NCBI GenBank assembly: GCA_022763485.1
Contig: JALEGX010000097.1
Coordinates: 1 to 64,000, forward strand
Source: Paracoccaceae bacterium
GTDB taxonomy: Bacteria; Pseudomonadota; Alphaproteobacteria; Rhodobacterales; Rhodobacteraceae
Direction: 5' to 3'
Length of the DNA: 64,000 nucleotides
Shown: piece by piece, positions 1 to 6,913 of the stretch
How the letters are laid out: every line of letters begins with the position of its first letter
Position numbering within the stretch: position 1 is the first letter of the stretch
Notes under the pieces: generated by a model
Told to the model about the DNA's origin: nothing
The model's input: only the letters and a program-made list of their open reading frames with translations
The model's database searches: none
Program-made: the position numbers and the translations under genes

Positions 1-97
1 CAAGCCCCTTTTGCGGCCCTCTGGGGGGCACTCAGGCGGTGTTCGTGGTCCCGGGCAACCAACGGCTTTCCGGAAGGAATGAGCGCCTGCAACCTCG

Positions 98-126
98 TTG
101 ACAAGGCGCGGGAATTGACTGATACA
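98..126 (+). promoter_or_regulatory. Sigma70-type promoter of tRNA-Arg
   Basis: A perfect -35 hexamer TTGACA (98-103) is followed by a 17-bp spacer and GATACA (121-126) as -10. Transcription would begin near 133, a few bases before the tRNA at 141. Bases 1-97 show no gene that I can support. Confidence 0.7.
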
Positions 127-140
127 GCGACAGCAAGAGC

Positions 141-218
141 GGGCCGTTAGCTCAGCTGGATTAGAGCAGGGAACTTCTAATTCTCAGGTCGGGGGTTCGA
201 GTCCTCCACGGCTCGCCA
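141..218 (+). tRNA. tRNA-Arg, anticodon UCU
   Basis: The sequence folds as a full cloverleaf. The acceptor stem GGGCCGT pairs with ACGGCTC (one G-U pair). The D arm is GCTC/GAGC, the anticodon stem is GGGAA/TTCTC with loop CTTCTAA (anticodon TCT), and the T arm is GGGGG-TTCGAGT-CCTCC. The CCA end is genomically encoded at 216-218. UCU decodes AGA and AGG, rare arginine codons in a high-GC genome. Confidence 0.93.
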
Positions 219-252
219 TTTTCGCAGAACCGGCAGGTGCAAGCGAAAATGG
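216..252 (+). repeat. Inverted repeat at the tRNA 3' end
   Basis: CCATTTTCGC (216-225) is exactly complementary to GCGAAAATGG (243-252), with a 17-nt spacer. The left arm includes the tRNA CCA. It could form a hairpin on the precursor RNA that affects 3' processing or termination. No integrase lies next to it. Confidence 0.5.
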
Positions 253-349
253 CGATATCTTCCATCACTTTGCAGACGCCTTGTAGCGCCTTGTTATCGC
301 GAGGTTTTTGGCTGCTTTTAAAGGAGCAGCGGAAGCGCGCGATGGCCGG

Positions 350-1057
350 TCAGGACCAGTTCAGCACCGCCGACTGCAGATCGCCGTAGCCGGTGTGGCG
401 ATGTTCGAATTCCAGCCCCATGCGGTCGGCACAGTCGCGGGCTTTTTCGACCAGCTTGGGGTCGCTCACCTGGGACTGGTAGACCAGCTTGGTGTAGTTG
501 CCAAAGATCATGTCGCGCAGCTCGGGGTTCTTGTCCAACCCCATCGGGCGCCAGATGAAGGCGTCGAACTGCTTGACCAGAAAATCGGTCAGGTAGAAGG
601 CGGTGATCTCACCGGCGTCGCCGTATTCGGCGAACTTCTCATTGCCTTCGAAGAAGCTGTAGCAATGGGGGCCTGCGATCATTTCAACGCCCAGCTCGGC
701 GCATTTCTCTTCCAGCTGGCCACCGGTGCCACAATCGGCATAGACCACGTGAATCGTGTCATAGACGGCGCTGTGCTTCTGCACGGCGGCCTCGACATAG
801 GCGACGATCTGTTCGGGGTAGAGGTGCAGTTTAGCGGGCAGACAGGTCAGATCGATGTGATCCAGCTTGTTGGCCTCTTTGATATCCAGGATCTCGCGCG
901 CCAGTGCGCCGCAGGCGATCAGCAGGATACGGCCGGTCTTGCGTTCGGGCGCGGCCAAGCCCTGTTCCGTGAGCGAGCTTTCGTCCAGCGTGCGCCCGGT
1001 CGGAGAACGAAAGGCAGCCCGACCTTCCAGGCGGGCTGCTCTTCCTTTGCGTGCCAT
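350..1057 (-). CDS. DUF1638 domain protein, linked to corrinoid methyl transfer
   Basis: This 235-residue soluble protein matches my memory of the DUF1638 family (for example the segments ILLIACGALAREIL and HVVYADCGTGG). The biochemical role is not established. Members are repeatedly found beside corrinoid proteins and methyltransferases. From memory, mutant-fitness work in related roseobacters tied such a gene to methionine synthesis with a split MetH. It lies 11 bp downstream of the corrinoid protein gene on the same strand, so an operon is very likely. The N-terminal extension of about 40 residues is basic (MARKGRAARLEGRAAFR) before the conserved part begins. Possible jobs include reactivating the corrinoid or handling methyl groups; neither is shown by the sequence. 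No strong Shine-Dalgarno sequence precedes the ATG, which suggests translational coupling. Confidence 0.8.
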   Translation of the reverse strand: MARKGRAARLEGRAAFRSPTGRTLDESSLTEQGLAAPERKTGRILLIACGALAREILDIKEANKLDHIDLTCLPAKLHLYPEQIVAYVEAAVQKHSAVYDTIHVVYADCGTGGQLEEKCAELGVEMIAGPHCYSFFEGNEKFAEYGDAGEITAFYLTDFLVKQFDAFIWRPMGLDKNPELRDMIFGNYTKLVYQSQVSDPKLVEKARDCADRMGLEFEHRHTGYGDLQSAVLNWS

Positions 1058-1068
1058 TAATCAGGCGC

Positions 1069-1761
1069 TCACATCGCGTTGTGCTTGCGCGCGACGTGCT
1101 CTTTGGCGGTTTCCACAGCCACAGCAGCATCACGGCAGTAGGCGTCGGCACCGATGGCTTTGCCGAACTCTTCGTTCAGCGGCGCGCCGCCAACCAGAAC
1201 GATGTAGTCGTCACGCTTGCCTTGCTCGATCATGGTGTCGATCACGACCTTCATGTACGGCATGGTGGTGGTCAGCAGAGCGGACATGCCAAGGATGTCG
1301 GGCTCTTCGGTTTCCAGCGCTTCCAGGTAGTTTTCGACCGGGTTGTTGATGCCGATGTCGACCACTTCGAAGCCTGCGCCTTCCATCATCATGGCAACCA
1401 GGTTCTTGCCGATGTCGTGGATGTCGCCTTTGACGGTGCCGATGACCATCTTGCCAACGCGCGGTGCGCCGGTTTCGGCCAGCAGCGGCTTCAGGATGGC
1501 CATGCCGCCCTTCATCGCGTTTGCGGCCAGCAGAACTTCGGGAACGAACAGGATGCCGTCACGGAAGTCCGCACCAACGATGGTCATGCCACCGACCAGT
1601 GCTTTGGTCAGGATGTCGTAGGGCGCCCAGCCGCGCTCCAGAAGGATGTTCACACCTTCTTCGATTTCCTCTTTCAGACCGTCATACAGGTCGTCGAACA
1701 TCTGCTGGACAAGTTCTTCGTCGTCCAGTTCCGAGAGGATGATGTCTTCTTCTTCCGACAT
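1069..1761 (-). CDS. Corrinoid (B12-binding) methyltransferase protein
   Basis: This 230-residue protein has the two-part build of corrinoid shuttle proteins. A helical cap domain lies at about residues 15-95. A Rossmann B12-binding domain follows from about 102, with the DxHxxG signature GDIHDIG; His115 would be the lower cobalt ligand. Later signatures are SALLTTTM and VGGAPL. It resembles MtbC/MttC-type proteins and the cobalamin module of MetH. In this window it is the only candidate to carry the methyl group between the separate homocysteine and methyl-THF enzymes. I start it at 1761, where AAGGAA precedes the ATG by about 7 nt; an in-frame upstream extension lacks a ribosome site. Residues 1-37 hold 16 Asp/Glu and one Lys, which is unusually acidic. 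Confidence 0.9.
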   Translation of the reverse strand: MSEEEDIILSELDDEELVQQMFDDLYDGLKEEIEEGVNILLERGWAPYDILTKALVGGMTIVGADFRDGILFVPEVLLAANAMKGGMAILKPLLAETGAPRVGKMVIGTVKGDIHDIGKNLVAMMMEGAGFEVVDIGINNPVENYLEALETEEPDILGMSALLTTTMPYMKVVIDTMIEQGKRDDYIVLVGGAPLNEEFGKAIGADAYCRDAAVAVETAKEHVARKHNAM

Positions 1762-1826
1762 GGATATAATTCCTTGCTGGGCGGGGGAGTCCCCGGTTGG
1801 GCCTTGGTTGCGAACCTTTTTGCCAG

Positions 1827-1860
1827 AGTGTCGCACGGGAACTGCATTATTTGCGACACT
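1827..1860. promoter_or_regulatory. Long dyad upstream of the corrinoid gene (candidate operator)
   Basis: AGTGTCGCA (1827-1835) and TGCGACACT (1852-1860) are perfectly complementary 9-bp arms around a 16-bp AT-richer spacer. On the minus strand the spacer includes AAATAATGC, a plausible -10 region 66-99 bp upstream of the corrinoid start codon. A repressor bound here would block transcription. The cognate regulator is not recognised. Confidence 0.5.
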
Positions 1861-1874
1861 GGCGGTTCCGTGAC

Positions 1875-1888
1875 CGACCTATAGGTCG
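1875..1888. promoter_or_regulatory. Perfect 14-bp palindrome CGACCTATAGGTCG
   Basis: This uninterrupted palindrome lies between the corrinoid gene and the divergent radical SAM gene, 14 bp beyond the 1827-1860 dyad. It is a plausible dimer site for a second regulator. No factor can be named from sequence alone. Confidence 0.4.
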
Positions 1889-1945
1889 AAAAATGACAGA
1901 AGTGTAATGCGGAATTCGCATGAGGATGATGAGTTTCATTGTGAT

Positions 1946-1960
1946 GTTCTTTATTTGTTC
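1946..1960 (+). promoter_or_regulatory. LexA (SOS) box of the alphaproteobacterial type
   Basis: GTTC (1946-1949), seven bases, then GTTC (1957-1960) is an exact match to the alphaproteobacterial SOS consensus GTTC-N7-GTTC. A third GTTC lies at 1965-1968. TATGCT (1973-1978) can serve as a -10, placing the transcript start at or next to the ATG at 1985. LexA bound here would cover the core promoter. Confidence 0.65.
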
Positions 1961-1984
1961 TCACGTTCTGGCTATGCTCGGCGC

Positions 1985-3064
1985 ATGGAAAAGGAATCTC
2001 TCATCTCTGCGGATCTGCGCCCCGGACGGGGGGCCGTCAGCAATGCGCCGGGTCGGTTTGAACTGGATCGTCACAGGGATCATGACGGCTGGTCCATGCC
2101 GGTCGAAGACCCGGTGTTCAGGACCGAACTGCGCGAGGAAGTGGCCCGCAGCCTGATCAGTTACAACAAGTCCCCCGATCTGCCGTTTGATCGCTCCATC
2201 AACCCCTACAGAGGCTGTGAGCACGGGTGCATCTATTGTTTTGCGCGGCCGACGCACGCCTACCTGGGCCTGTCTCCGGGGCTGGACTTCGAAACCCGGC
2301 TGATCGTGCGTCCCAATGCGCCGGAACTGCTGCGCAAGGAACTGTCTTCGCCGCGCTACAAGGTGCAAACGCTGGCGATTGGTACCAACACCGATCCCTA
2401 TCAGCCGGTCGAGCGCGACCGCGGCACCATGCGATCCTGTCTGGAGGTGTTGCGCGACTTCAACCATCCGATAGCCATTGTCACCAAAGGAGCGCTGATC
2501 GAGCGGGATCTGGACATCCTGTCCGACATGGCGGGCAGGGGGCTGGTGCGGGTGGGCGTGTCGGTCACGACGCTGGACAGTGACCTGGCCCGCCGGATGG
2601 AACCGCGGGTGCCCTCACCGGCCCGCAGGCTGGCCACCATACGCGCGCTCAGCACGGCGGGGGTGCCCGTGCGCCTGATGATGTCGCCCGTGGTGCCCGG
2701 ACTGACCGATCATGAGGTCGAAGCCATCCTGGCCGCCGGATCCGCAGCCGGGGCCGACAGCGCCAGCTGGATCATGCTGCGATTGCCGCGTGAGGTCAGT
2801 GAACTCTGGCAGGAGTGGCTGCATGAACATGTGCCGGACCGCGCGGCCAAGATCATGTCTAGGCTGCGCGAAATGCACGGCGGGCGGGATTATGATCCCC
2901 GCTGGGGCCACCGGATGCGGGGTGAAGGGGAATACGCCCGCATGATCGGCAGTCGCGTCAAGGCAGCCTGCAAACGGCTGGGCCTGAAGGAGCGGACCGA
3001 GCCGTTGCGCAGCGATCTTTTTGCCAAGCCGGCCCAGCAGGGTGATCAGCTGGCGCTCTTCTGA
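1985..3064 (+). CDS. PA0069-family radical SAM protein (SplB-like)
   Basis: This 359-residue radical SAM enzyme has the CxxxCxxC cluster motif at Cys78, Cys82 and Cys85 (GCEHGCIYC). It belongs to the group related to spore photoproduct lyase and annotated as PA0069 family; the substrate is unknown. The conserved family opening (ISADLRPGRGAVSN, residues 7-20) fits a start at 1985. A longer frame from 1907 would run through the SOS box and shows no ribosome site. No Shine-Dalgarno sequence is visible before 1985, so a leaderless mRNA is possible. The SOS box suggests a role in the DNA-damage response. It stands alone and divergent between the corrinoid genes and ends at a strong shared terminator. 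Confidence 0.85.
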   Translation: MEKESLISADLRPGRGAVSNAPGRFELDRHRDHDGWSMPVEDPVFRTELREEVARSLISYNKSPDLPFDRSINPYRGCEHGCIYCFARPTHAYLGLSPGLDFETRLIVRPNAPELLRKELSSPRYKVQTLAIGTNTDPYQPVERDRGTMRSCLEVLRDFNHPIAIVTKGALIERDLDILSDMAGRGLVRVGVSVTTLDSDLARRMEPRVPSPARRLATIRALSTAGVPVRLMMSPVVPGLTDHEVEAILAAGSAAGADSASWIMLRLPREVSELWQEWLHEHVPDRAAKIMSRLREMHGGRDYDPRWGHRMRGEGEYARMIGSRVKAACKRLGLKERTEPLRSDLFAKPAQQGDQLALF

Positions 3065-3077
3065 GGCGGGAAACGAA

Positions 3078-3103
3078 AAAGAGGCCGACAGGGCGGCCTC
3101 TTT
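3078..3103. terminator. Bidirectional terminator
   Basis: AAAGAGGCCG (3078-3087) pairs with CGGCCTCTTT (3094-3103) around a 6-nt loop. The A/T ends give U-runs in both directions. It separates the converging radical SAM and homocysteine methyltransferase genes. Confidence 0.8.
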
Positions 3104-3128
3104 GCAGTGTCTGGATCACACGAAAGGA

Positions 3129-4154
3129 TCAGGCGCGACGACGGCGGCCACCACGGCCGCGGCGTTCCGAACCGGTATCCGCACCTTCTTCGGTGCCGTC
3201 ACTGGCCGAGCTGAACGGACCCAGCACATCGGTGATCTGTTCCAGCGTCGGGCGGTCACCACGCGGGCGGGTGTCCAGCGCCTCACGCATGGCGCTCAGG
3301 TGCTCGGGACGGGTGCCGCAGCAGCCGCCGATGATCTTGGCACCGCAGTTGCGCGCCATGACGGCGTATTCCGCCATCAGCTCGGGCGTGCCGTCATAGT
3401 GAATGTGGCCGTCCACATATTTGGGGATGCCTGCGTTGCCCTTGGAAATGATCGGGCGTTCGGTGCCCTGAGCGGCAAAGCCCAGAACGGTGCGCAGGAT
3501 GTCTGACGCGCCGGTGCCGCAGTTGGCGCCGAATGCAGTCGGCGCGGGATCGAACTCTTCCACCAGCTGCACCATGTCGGCAGAGGTGACACCCATCATG
3601 GTGCGTCCGGCCGTGTCAAAGCTCATGGTGCCGGCCCAGGGCAGGCCCACCATTGCAAAGGCTTCGGCTGCGGCGCGGAATTCTTCGGGGGCCGAAATGG
3701 TTTCGACCCACAGCACGTCTGCGCCGCCGTCCTTCAGCGCATCGGCCTGCTCGTGGAACATCTCCACCGCCAGGGAATGCGACAGCTCTCCGACGGGTTC
3801 CATGATCTCACCGGTCGGGCCGACCGATGCGGCGACAACAACGGGACGACCGGCCTTGTCCGCAACTTCGCGGCCCAGTTCGACCCCCACGCGGTTCAGC
3901 TCGGCGACGCGGCCCTGCGCATCATGCAGCTTCAGCCGCGAGGCGTTGCCACCAAAGGTGTTGGTCAGGAACAGGTCGCTGCCGGCATCCACCGCAAACT
4001 GGTAGAGTTTCTTGATGTTGCCCGGCTCATCGGTGTTCCACAGCTCAGGCGCGTCGCCCGATTGCAGACCCATGTTGAACAGGTTGGTGCCGGTTGCGCC
4101 GTCGGCAAGGATTACATCCTTCTCGGCCAGCATCTTGGTGAAGGCGTTGGTCAT
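3129..4154 (-). CDS. Homocysteine S-methyltransferase, MetH N-module type
   Basis: This 341-residue TIM-barrel enzyme of the homocysteine S-methyltransferase family (PF02574 type) has the expected zinc cysteines: Cys212 in GANCGTG, and Cys278 and Cys279 in GGCCGT. It corresponds to the homocysteine-binding module of methionine synthase and lacks the folate, cobalamin and reactivation domains. The likely methyl donor is the corrinoid protein at 1069-1761. Annotation as betaine-homocysteine methyltransferase is the main alternative. The last 11 residues are RRGRGGRRRRA after a short acidic linker; this tail is not part of the barrel. Start: GGA lies 8 nt before the ATG at 4154; another ATG at 4160 is in frame but too close. 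It is 54 bp downstream of the MprF-like gene, with a small hairpin between them. Confidence 0.88.
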   Translation of the reverse strand: MTNAFTKMLAEKDVILADGATGTNLFNMGLQSGDAPELWNTDEPGNIKKLYQFAVDAGSDLFLTNTFGGNASRLKLHDAQGRVAELNRVGVELGREVADKAGRPVVVAASVGPTGEIMEPVGELSHSLAVEMFHEQADALKDGGADVLWVETISAPEEFRAAAEAFAMVGLPWAGTMSFDTAGRTMMGVTSADMVQLVEEFDPAPTAFGANCGTGASDILRTVLGFAAQGTERPIISKGNAGIPKYVDGHIHYDGTPELMAEYAVMARNCGAKIIGGCCGTRPEHLSAMREALDTRPRGDRPTLEQITDVLGPFSSASDGTEEGADTGSERRGRGGRRRRA

Positions 4155-4192
4155 AGTCATATTCCAAACAGGGGGCGGGTGTCCGCGCCAAA

Positions 4193-4209
4193 ACAGAGTT
4201 AAGCTCTGT
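4193..4209 (-). terminator. Weak hairpin with U-run after the MprF-like gene
   Basis: On the minus strand ACAGAG-CTTAA-CTCTGT is followed by TTTT. The stem has only 6 bp, so it may attenuate transcription into the homocysteine methyltransferase gene instead of stopping it. Confidence 0.35.
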
Positions 4210-6071
4210 CACGGTTGTGCTGCGGGCGCAAATTGATTTTTCTCATCTTCTTCATGAGCAGAAATCCAGTTTGCGTCGGTTTCGCCTTCCAGAACGGGCG
4301 GGCGGTGGACCAGCCGCCACAGCTCGGCCGCGGCCAGCGCCAGCGACGTCCAGCCCGGTGCTGCCATGTATAGCGGCTGCCAGCGGGGATCGAAGCTGCG
4401 CTTGAACTGCTCCAGCCCACAGGCCCCCCGGCGGAACTTGGGATCGGTCACGGCGGCCAGCGACAGGCGCGGCACGTTCCGCGCCTTGGCCGCGCCGAGC
4501 GCCGCGCAGATCAGCGCGTGCATGGTGCCGTCTGGCGCGGTGCGATCCGCCCGCATCAGATCCAGACACCATTCGCGGTTTGCGCCGTGCAGGCTGACGA
4601 ACCCGGCCAGACGGTCCCCGTCCCAGGCCAGGAACACCTGCTGGGTGGCAACATATCCGGGCTCGAACCGGCCCATGGTGGTGCCTTTGGCGCGGCCATT
4701 GGCATCCTGCCATTCGGCATCGATGCGCGCCATTTCGGCGAAGGGCAGGATATCGCCCGCCTGTTCGATGCGCAGACCGGCCTTTTCGGCCTGACGCAGC
4801 TTGCGGCGCAGCTGGCGGCGTTTGCTGCCCTTGGTGCTAAAGCTCATGGGGTCCAGCACCGCTTCGGCACTGACGCGGATCACCTTCCACCCGGCCTGAC
4901 GGGCGGTCGTGGCGATGGAGGCGGTGCATTTGTACAGACAGGGACGCAGGTTGCGGGCCTTGGCTTCCTGTTGCAGCAGCGACAGGTCGGCCCTGCGACC
5001 GCCACAGACGGGATCGAACAGACCCACCAGAACCTGATCGGTTTCCAGCACAGCCATATCGCTCAGATCGCCGCGCATCACATAGCCGCCGTTCTGATCG
5101 ATGATCGCGGTTTCCGCGCGTGGACGGTCCGGGCACAGGTCGCGATCCGGGGAGGCGTCCAGCTCTTCCTGCACATCCCGCGGCGGGAACAGCAGAACCA
5201 GACCGGCAATCAGCGCGGGCACGGCGAAATAGACCAGGCGGAAGGCCATGATGCCGACCATCAGATCCATGTCCGGCGCGCTGGGGAGCAGGGCCAGAAA
5301 GGTCAGCTCAAACGGGCCGACACCGCCGGGCGTGCCCGACAGCAGCGCCGCGCCAAGGGCGATCAGATAGGCATGGAAGACCAGGTGCCAGCCGATGTCG
5401 GCGGCATTGGGGATCAGCAGGTAGAGGGCGGTACAGGCCGCAACCGTATCCAGCAGCGTCCAGCCCAGAATGGCCCACATGGCGGGCAGCGAGGGCAGAC
5501 GGAAGCTCAGGCGGCCGACGCGGATCTGCGGGTTGAAGAAGGCAACGGCCAGCAGCGGACCGGCCAGAACCAGACACAGCAGGCTGATCCAGTCGAAAGC
5601 CGCATTGAAGGGCGTAAACAGGAAGCTGCCCGCGATCAGAAGCGCCAGCGCGGTCAGGAACGACAGGGCGACAAACGCGGTCAGCTTTACCGCGACCACC
5701 GGAGACAGGCCCGGGATCAGGCGCCAGCGCGCAAACGAACCGGTCACGACCCCAAATCCGACCGTCTGGGAAAAGGCGATGGCGCACATGCCGGCCCGGC
5801 GACCGGGGGCATCGGCGACACCGGTTCCAAGGTGGCGGTGAGCGACAGTGTCATATCGACCAACGGCCCAGATCGACACGGCGGTTGCGATAAACGCCCC
5901 GGTCCAATGCATCCAGGAATGTTGGGAAGCAGCATCCCAGAGGCCACGCAGATCCATATCCCCCAATCGCTCATGAAGCACCCACAAACAGAGTGCTGCA
6001 ATGCCGAAGGGGGCCGCGATGCGCACAAAACGGGCGGCAGCGCGCACCTGTTGCGCGGCTGATGCTGGCAT
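4209..6071 (-). CDS. MprF-like membrane protein (flippase plus DUF2156)
   Basis: This 620-residue protein has an N-terminal half of about eight hydrophobic helices (residues 20-310) like the LPG synthase/flippase domain. It includes the conserved stretch LLSGTPGGVGPFELTFLALL. The C-terminal half, about 330-600, resembles the GNAT-like DUF2156 aminoacyl transferase domain. Known MprF proteins transfer lysine or alanine from tRNA to phosphatidylglycerol and flip the lipid, raising resistance to cationic peptides. Which amino acid or lipid is used here cannot be read. The ATG at 6071 is preceded by AGAGGA; a GTG five codons earlier is within that ribosome site and is rejected. Two CtrA-like sites lie upstream. 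Confidence 0.8.
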   Translation of the reverse strand: MPASAAQQVRAAARFVRIAAPFGIAALCLWVLHERLGDMDLRGLWDAASQHSWMHWTGAFIATAVSIWAVGRYDTVAHRHLGTGVADAPGRRAGMCAIAFSQTVGFGVVTGSFARWRLIPGLSPVVAVKLTAFVALSFLTALALLIAGSFLFTPFNAAFDWISLLCLVLAGPLLAVAFFNPQIRVGRLSFRLPSLPAMWAILGWTLLDTVAACTALYLLIPNAADIGWHLVFHAYLIALGAALLSGTPGGVGPFELTFLALLPSAPDMDLMVGIMAFRLVYFAVPALIAGLVLLFPPRDVQEELDASPDRDLCPDRPRAETAIIDQNGGYVMRGDLSDMAVLETDQVLVGLFDPVCGGRRADLSLLQQEAKARNLRPCLYKCTASIATTARQAGWKVIRVSAEAVLDPMSFSTKGSKRRQLRRKLRQAEKAGLRIEQAGDILPFAEMARIDAEWQDANGRAKGTTMGRFEPGYVATQQVFLAWDGDRLAGFVSLHGANREWCLDLMRADRTAPDGTMHALICAALGAAKARNVPRLSLAAVTDPKFRRGACGLEQFKRSFDPRWQPLYMAAPGWTSLALAAAELWRLVHRPPVLEGETDANWISAHEEDEKNQFAPAAQP

Positions 6072-6097
6072 GCTCGATCCTCTCACTGTCTTTTTTG

Positions 6098-6113
6098 TTT
6101 ATTTCTATTTAAC
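6098..6113 (-). promoter_or_regulatory. CtrA-like site, one mismatch
   Basis: TTTA-N7-TTAAC differs by one base from the CtrA consensus TTAA-N7-TTAAC. It lies 27 bp upstream of the MprF-like start codon and 25 bp from a perfect copy at 6123-6138. Confidence 0.35.
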
Positions 6114-6122
6114 TGCCTGGGT

Positions 6123-6138
6123 TTAAGTACAAGTTAAC
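6123..6138 (-). promoter_or_regulatory. CtrA-like site, perfect match
   Basis: TTAA (6123-6126), seven bases, then TTAAC (6134-6138) matches the consensus of the alphaproteobacterial regulator CtrA exactly. It overlaps the left arm of the adjacent terminator stem. The likely target is the MprF-like gene starting at 6071. Confidence 0.45.
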
Positions 6139-6159
6139 CCGCAGGCGAGCCTGCGGGTT
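6136..6159. terminator. Strong hairpin after the ATPase inhibitor gene
   Basis: AACCCGCAGGC (6136-6146) pairs perfectly with GCCTGCGGGTT (6149-6159). It sits 33 bp past the end of the DUF1476 gene. The following bases on the minus strand (AACTTGTACTT) contain only a poor U-run. Confidence 0.6.
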
Positions 6160-6191
6160 CCATGTGGCCTTTTTGTGTCTGAAATCGAGTT

Positions 6192-6509
6192 TTACTCGGA
6201 TTCGGACATCATCTGTTCCTTGGCAACCGGCAGCAGCTCGGCCATCTTCGCCCGGATCTCGTCGGCGGATGCCTTGCCGTCCAGGTCGGCAGCGACCTTG
6301 CGCACCACGTCTTCGTGGCCGGCTTCTTCGAAATCAGCAATTACGACGGTCTTTGCATAGTCTTCTGCATCGTCGCCGGACTTGCCCAACAGTTCAGCAG
6401 CCCAAAGACCCAGCAGCTTGTTGCAGCGCGCCTGTGCCTTGAATTGCATTTCCTCGTCATGCGCGAACTTTGCTTCAAAGGCGTGTTCGCGATCGTCGAA
6501 AGTGGTCAT
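6192..6509 (-). CDS. F1Fo ATP synthase inhibitor, zeta type (DUF1476)
   Basis: This is a 105-residue helical protein of the DUF1476 family (MTTFDDREHAFEAKFAHDEE). In Paracoccus denitrificans the family member is the zeta subunit, whose N-terminus blocks rotation of the F1 motor and so prevents ATP hydrolysis. Length and the N-terminal inhibitory segment are intact. AGAGGA lies 9 nt before the ATG at 6509. It is divergent from purC, the neighbourhood usual in Rhodobacteraceae. The 404 bp up to the purC start codon are AT-rich near 6541-6580 (TATAC, ATATA), where its promoter probably lies; I see no gene in that interval. Confidence 0.9.
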   Translation of the reverse strand: MTTFDDREHAFEAKFAHDEEMQFKAQARCNKLLGLWAAELLGKSGDDAEDYAKTVVIADFEEAGHEDVVRKVAADLDGKASADEIRAKMAELLPVAKEQMMSESE

Positions 6510-6913
6510 GGACGATTATCCTCTGATTTAACCTGATGGGGTGATAAGAAAACACGCATATATTGTATAGTAGAAAATCTGACTGCGCGACCATTTGTGG
6601 CGCGCGGCAGCGGCCGGGCGGGATGGTTGACCGCTGCCGGGGCGACTGCCTGGTTTCCCAAGGGGCAGGGCGCACATGGGGCGCACTTGGGGCCGTATAG
6701 GGGGGATCGGACTGGCAGCCCCGCGCGGCGCAGTTTGTTTCAGCACATTTCATTCCGTCGCGACCGGTTCAGGTAATTACGGGAAAACTCCGGCCCCGGA
6801 CGGCGCTGCGGCAGTGCGTTCCCCTTGCCCAGCTTGCGGGATGGGTCCGCTTGCACTATGAGGGCGGCAAACTCTCGGGGACTCATGTCCCGCGCATTTC
6901 CGAAAGGCTGTCC
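6510..6913. other. Divergent intergenic region DUF1476/purC, no gene seen
   Basis: The 404-bp region is AT-rich next to the DUF1476 gene and GC-rich towards purC. Open frames on either strand lack ribosome sites and family resemblance. It probably holds the two promoters and a fairly long purC leader. Confidence 0.5.

Noticed and set aside
141-349. Genomic island inserted at tRNA-Arg
   Set aside because: No integrase or direct copy of the tRNA end was found and the following genes are core functions.
1907-1984. Longer N-terminus of the PA0069-family protein from the ATG at 1907
   Set aside because: It would place the SOS box and promoter inside the coding region and adds no family-like sequence.
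4518-6062. Long open frame on the plus strand antisense to the MprF-like gene (others at 9581-11233, 13740-15170, 36109-37743, 56857-58536)
   Set aside because: The opposite strand encodes recognisable proteins; the antisense frames have low-complexity, His/Gln/Arg-rich translations without family motifs, an effect of high GC content.
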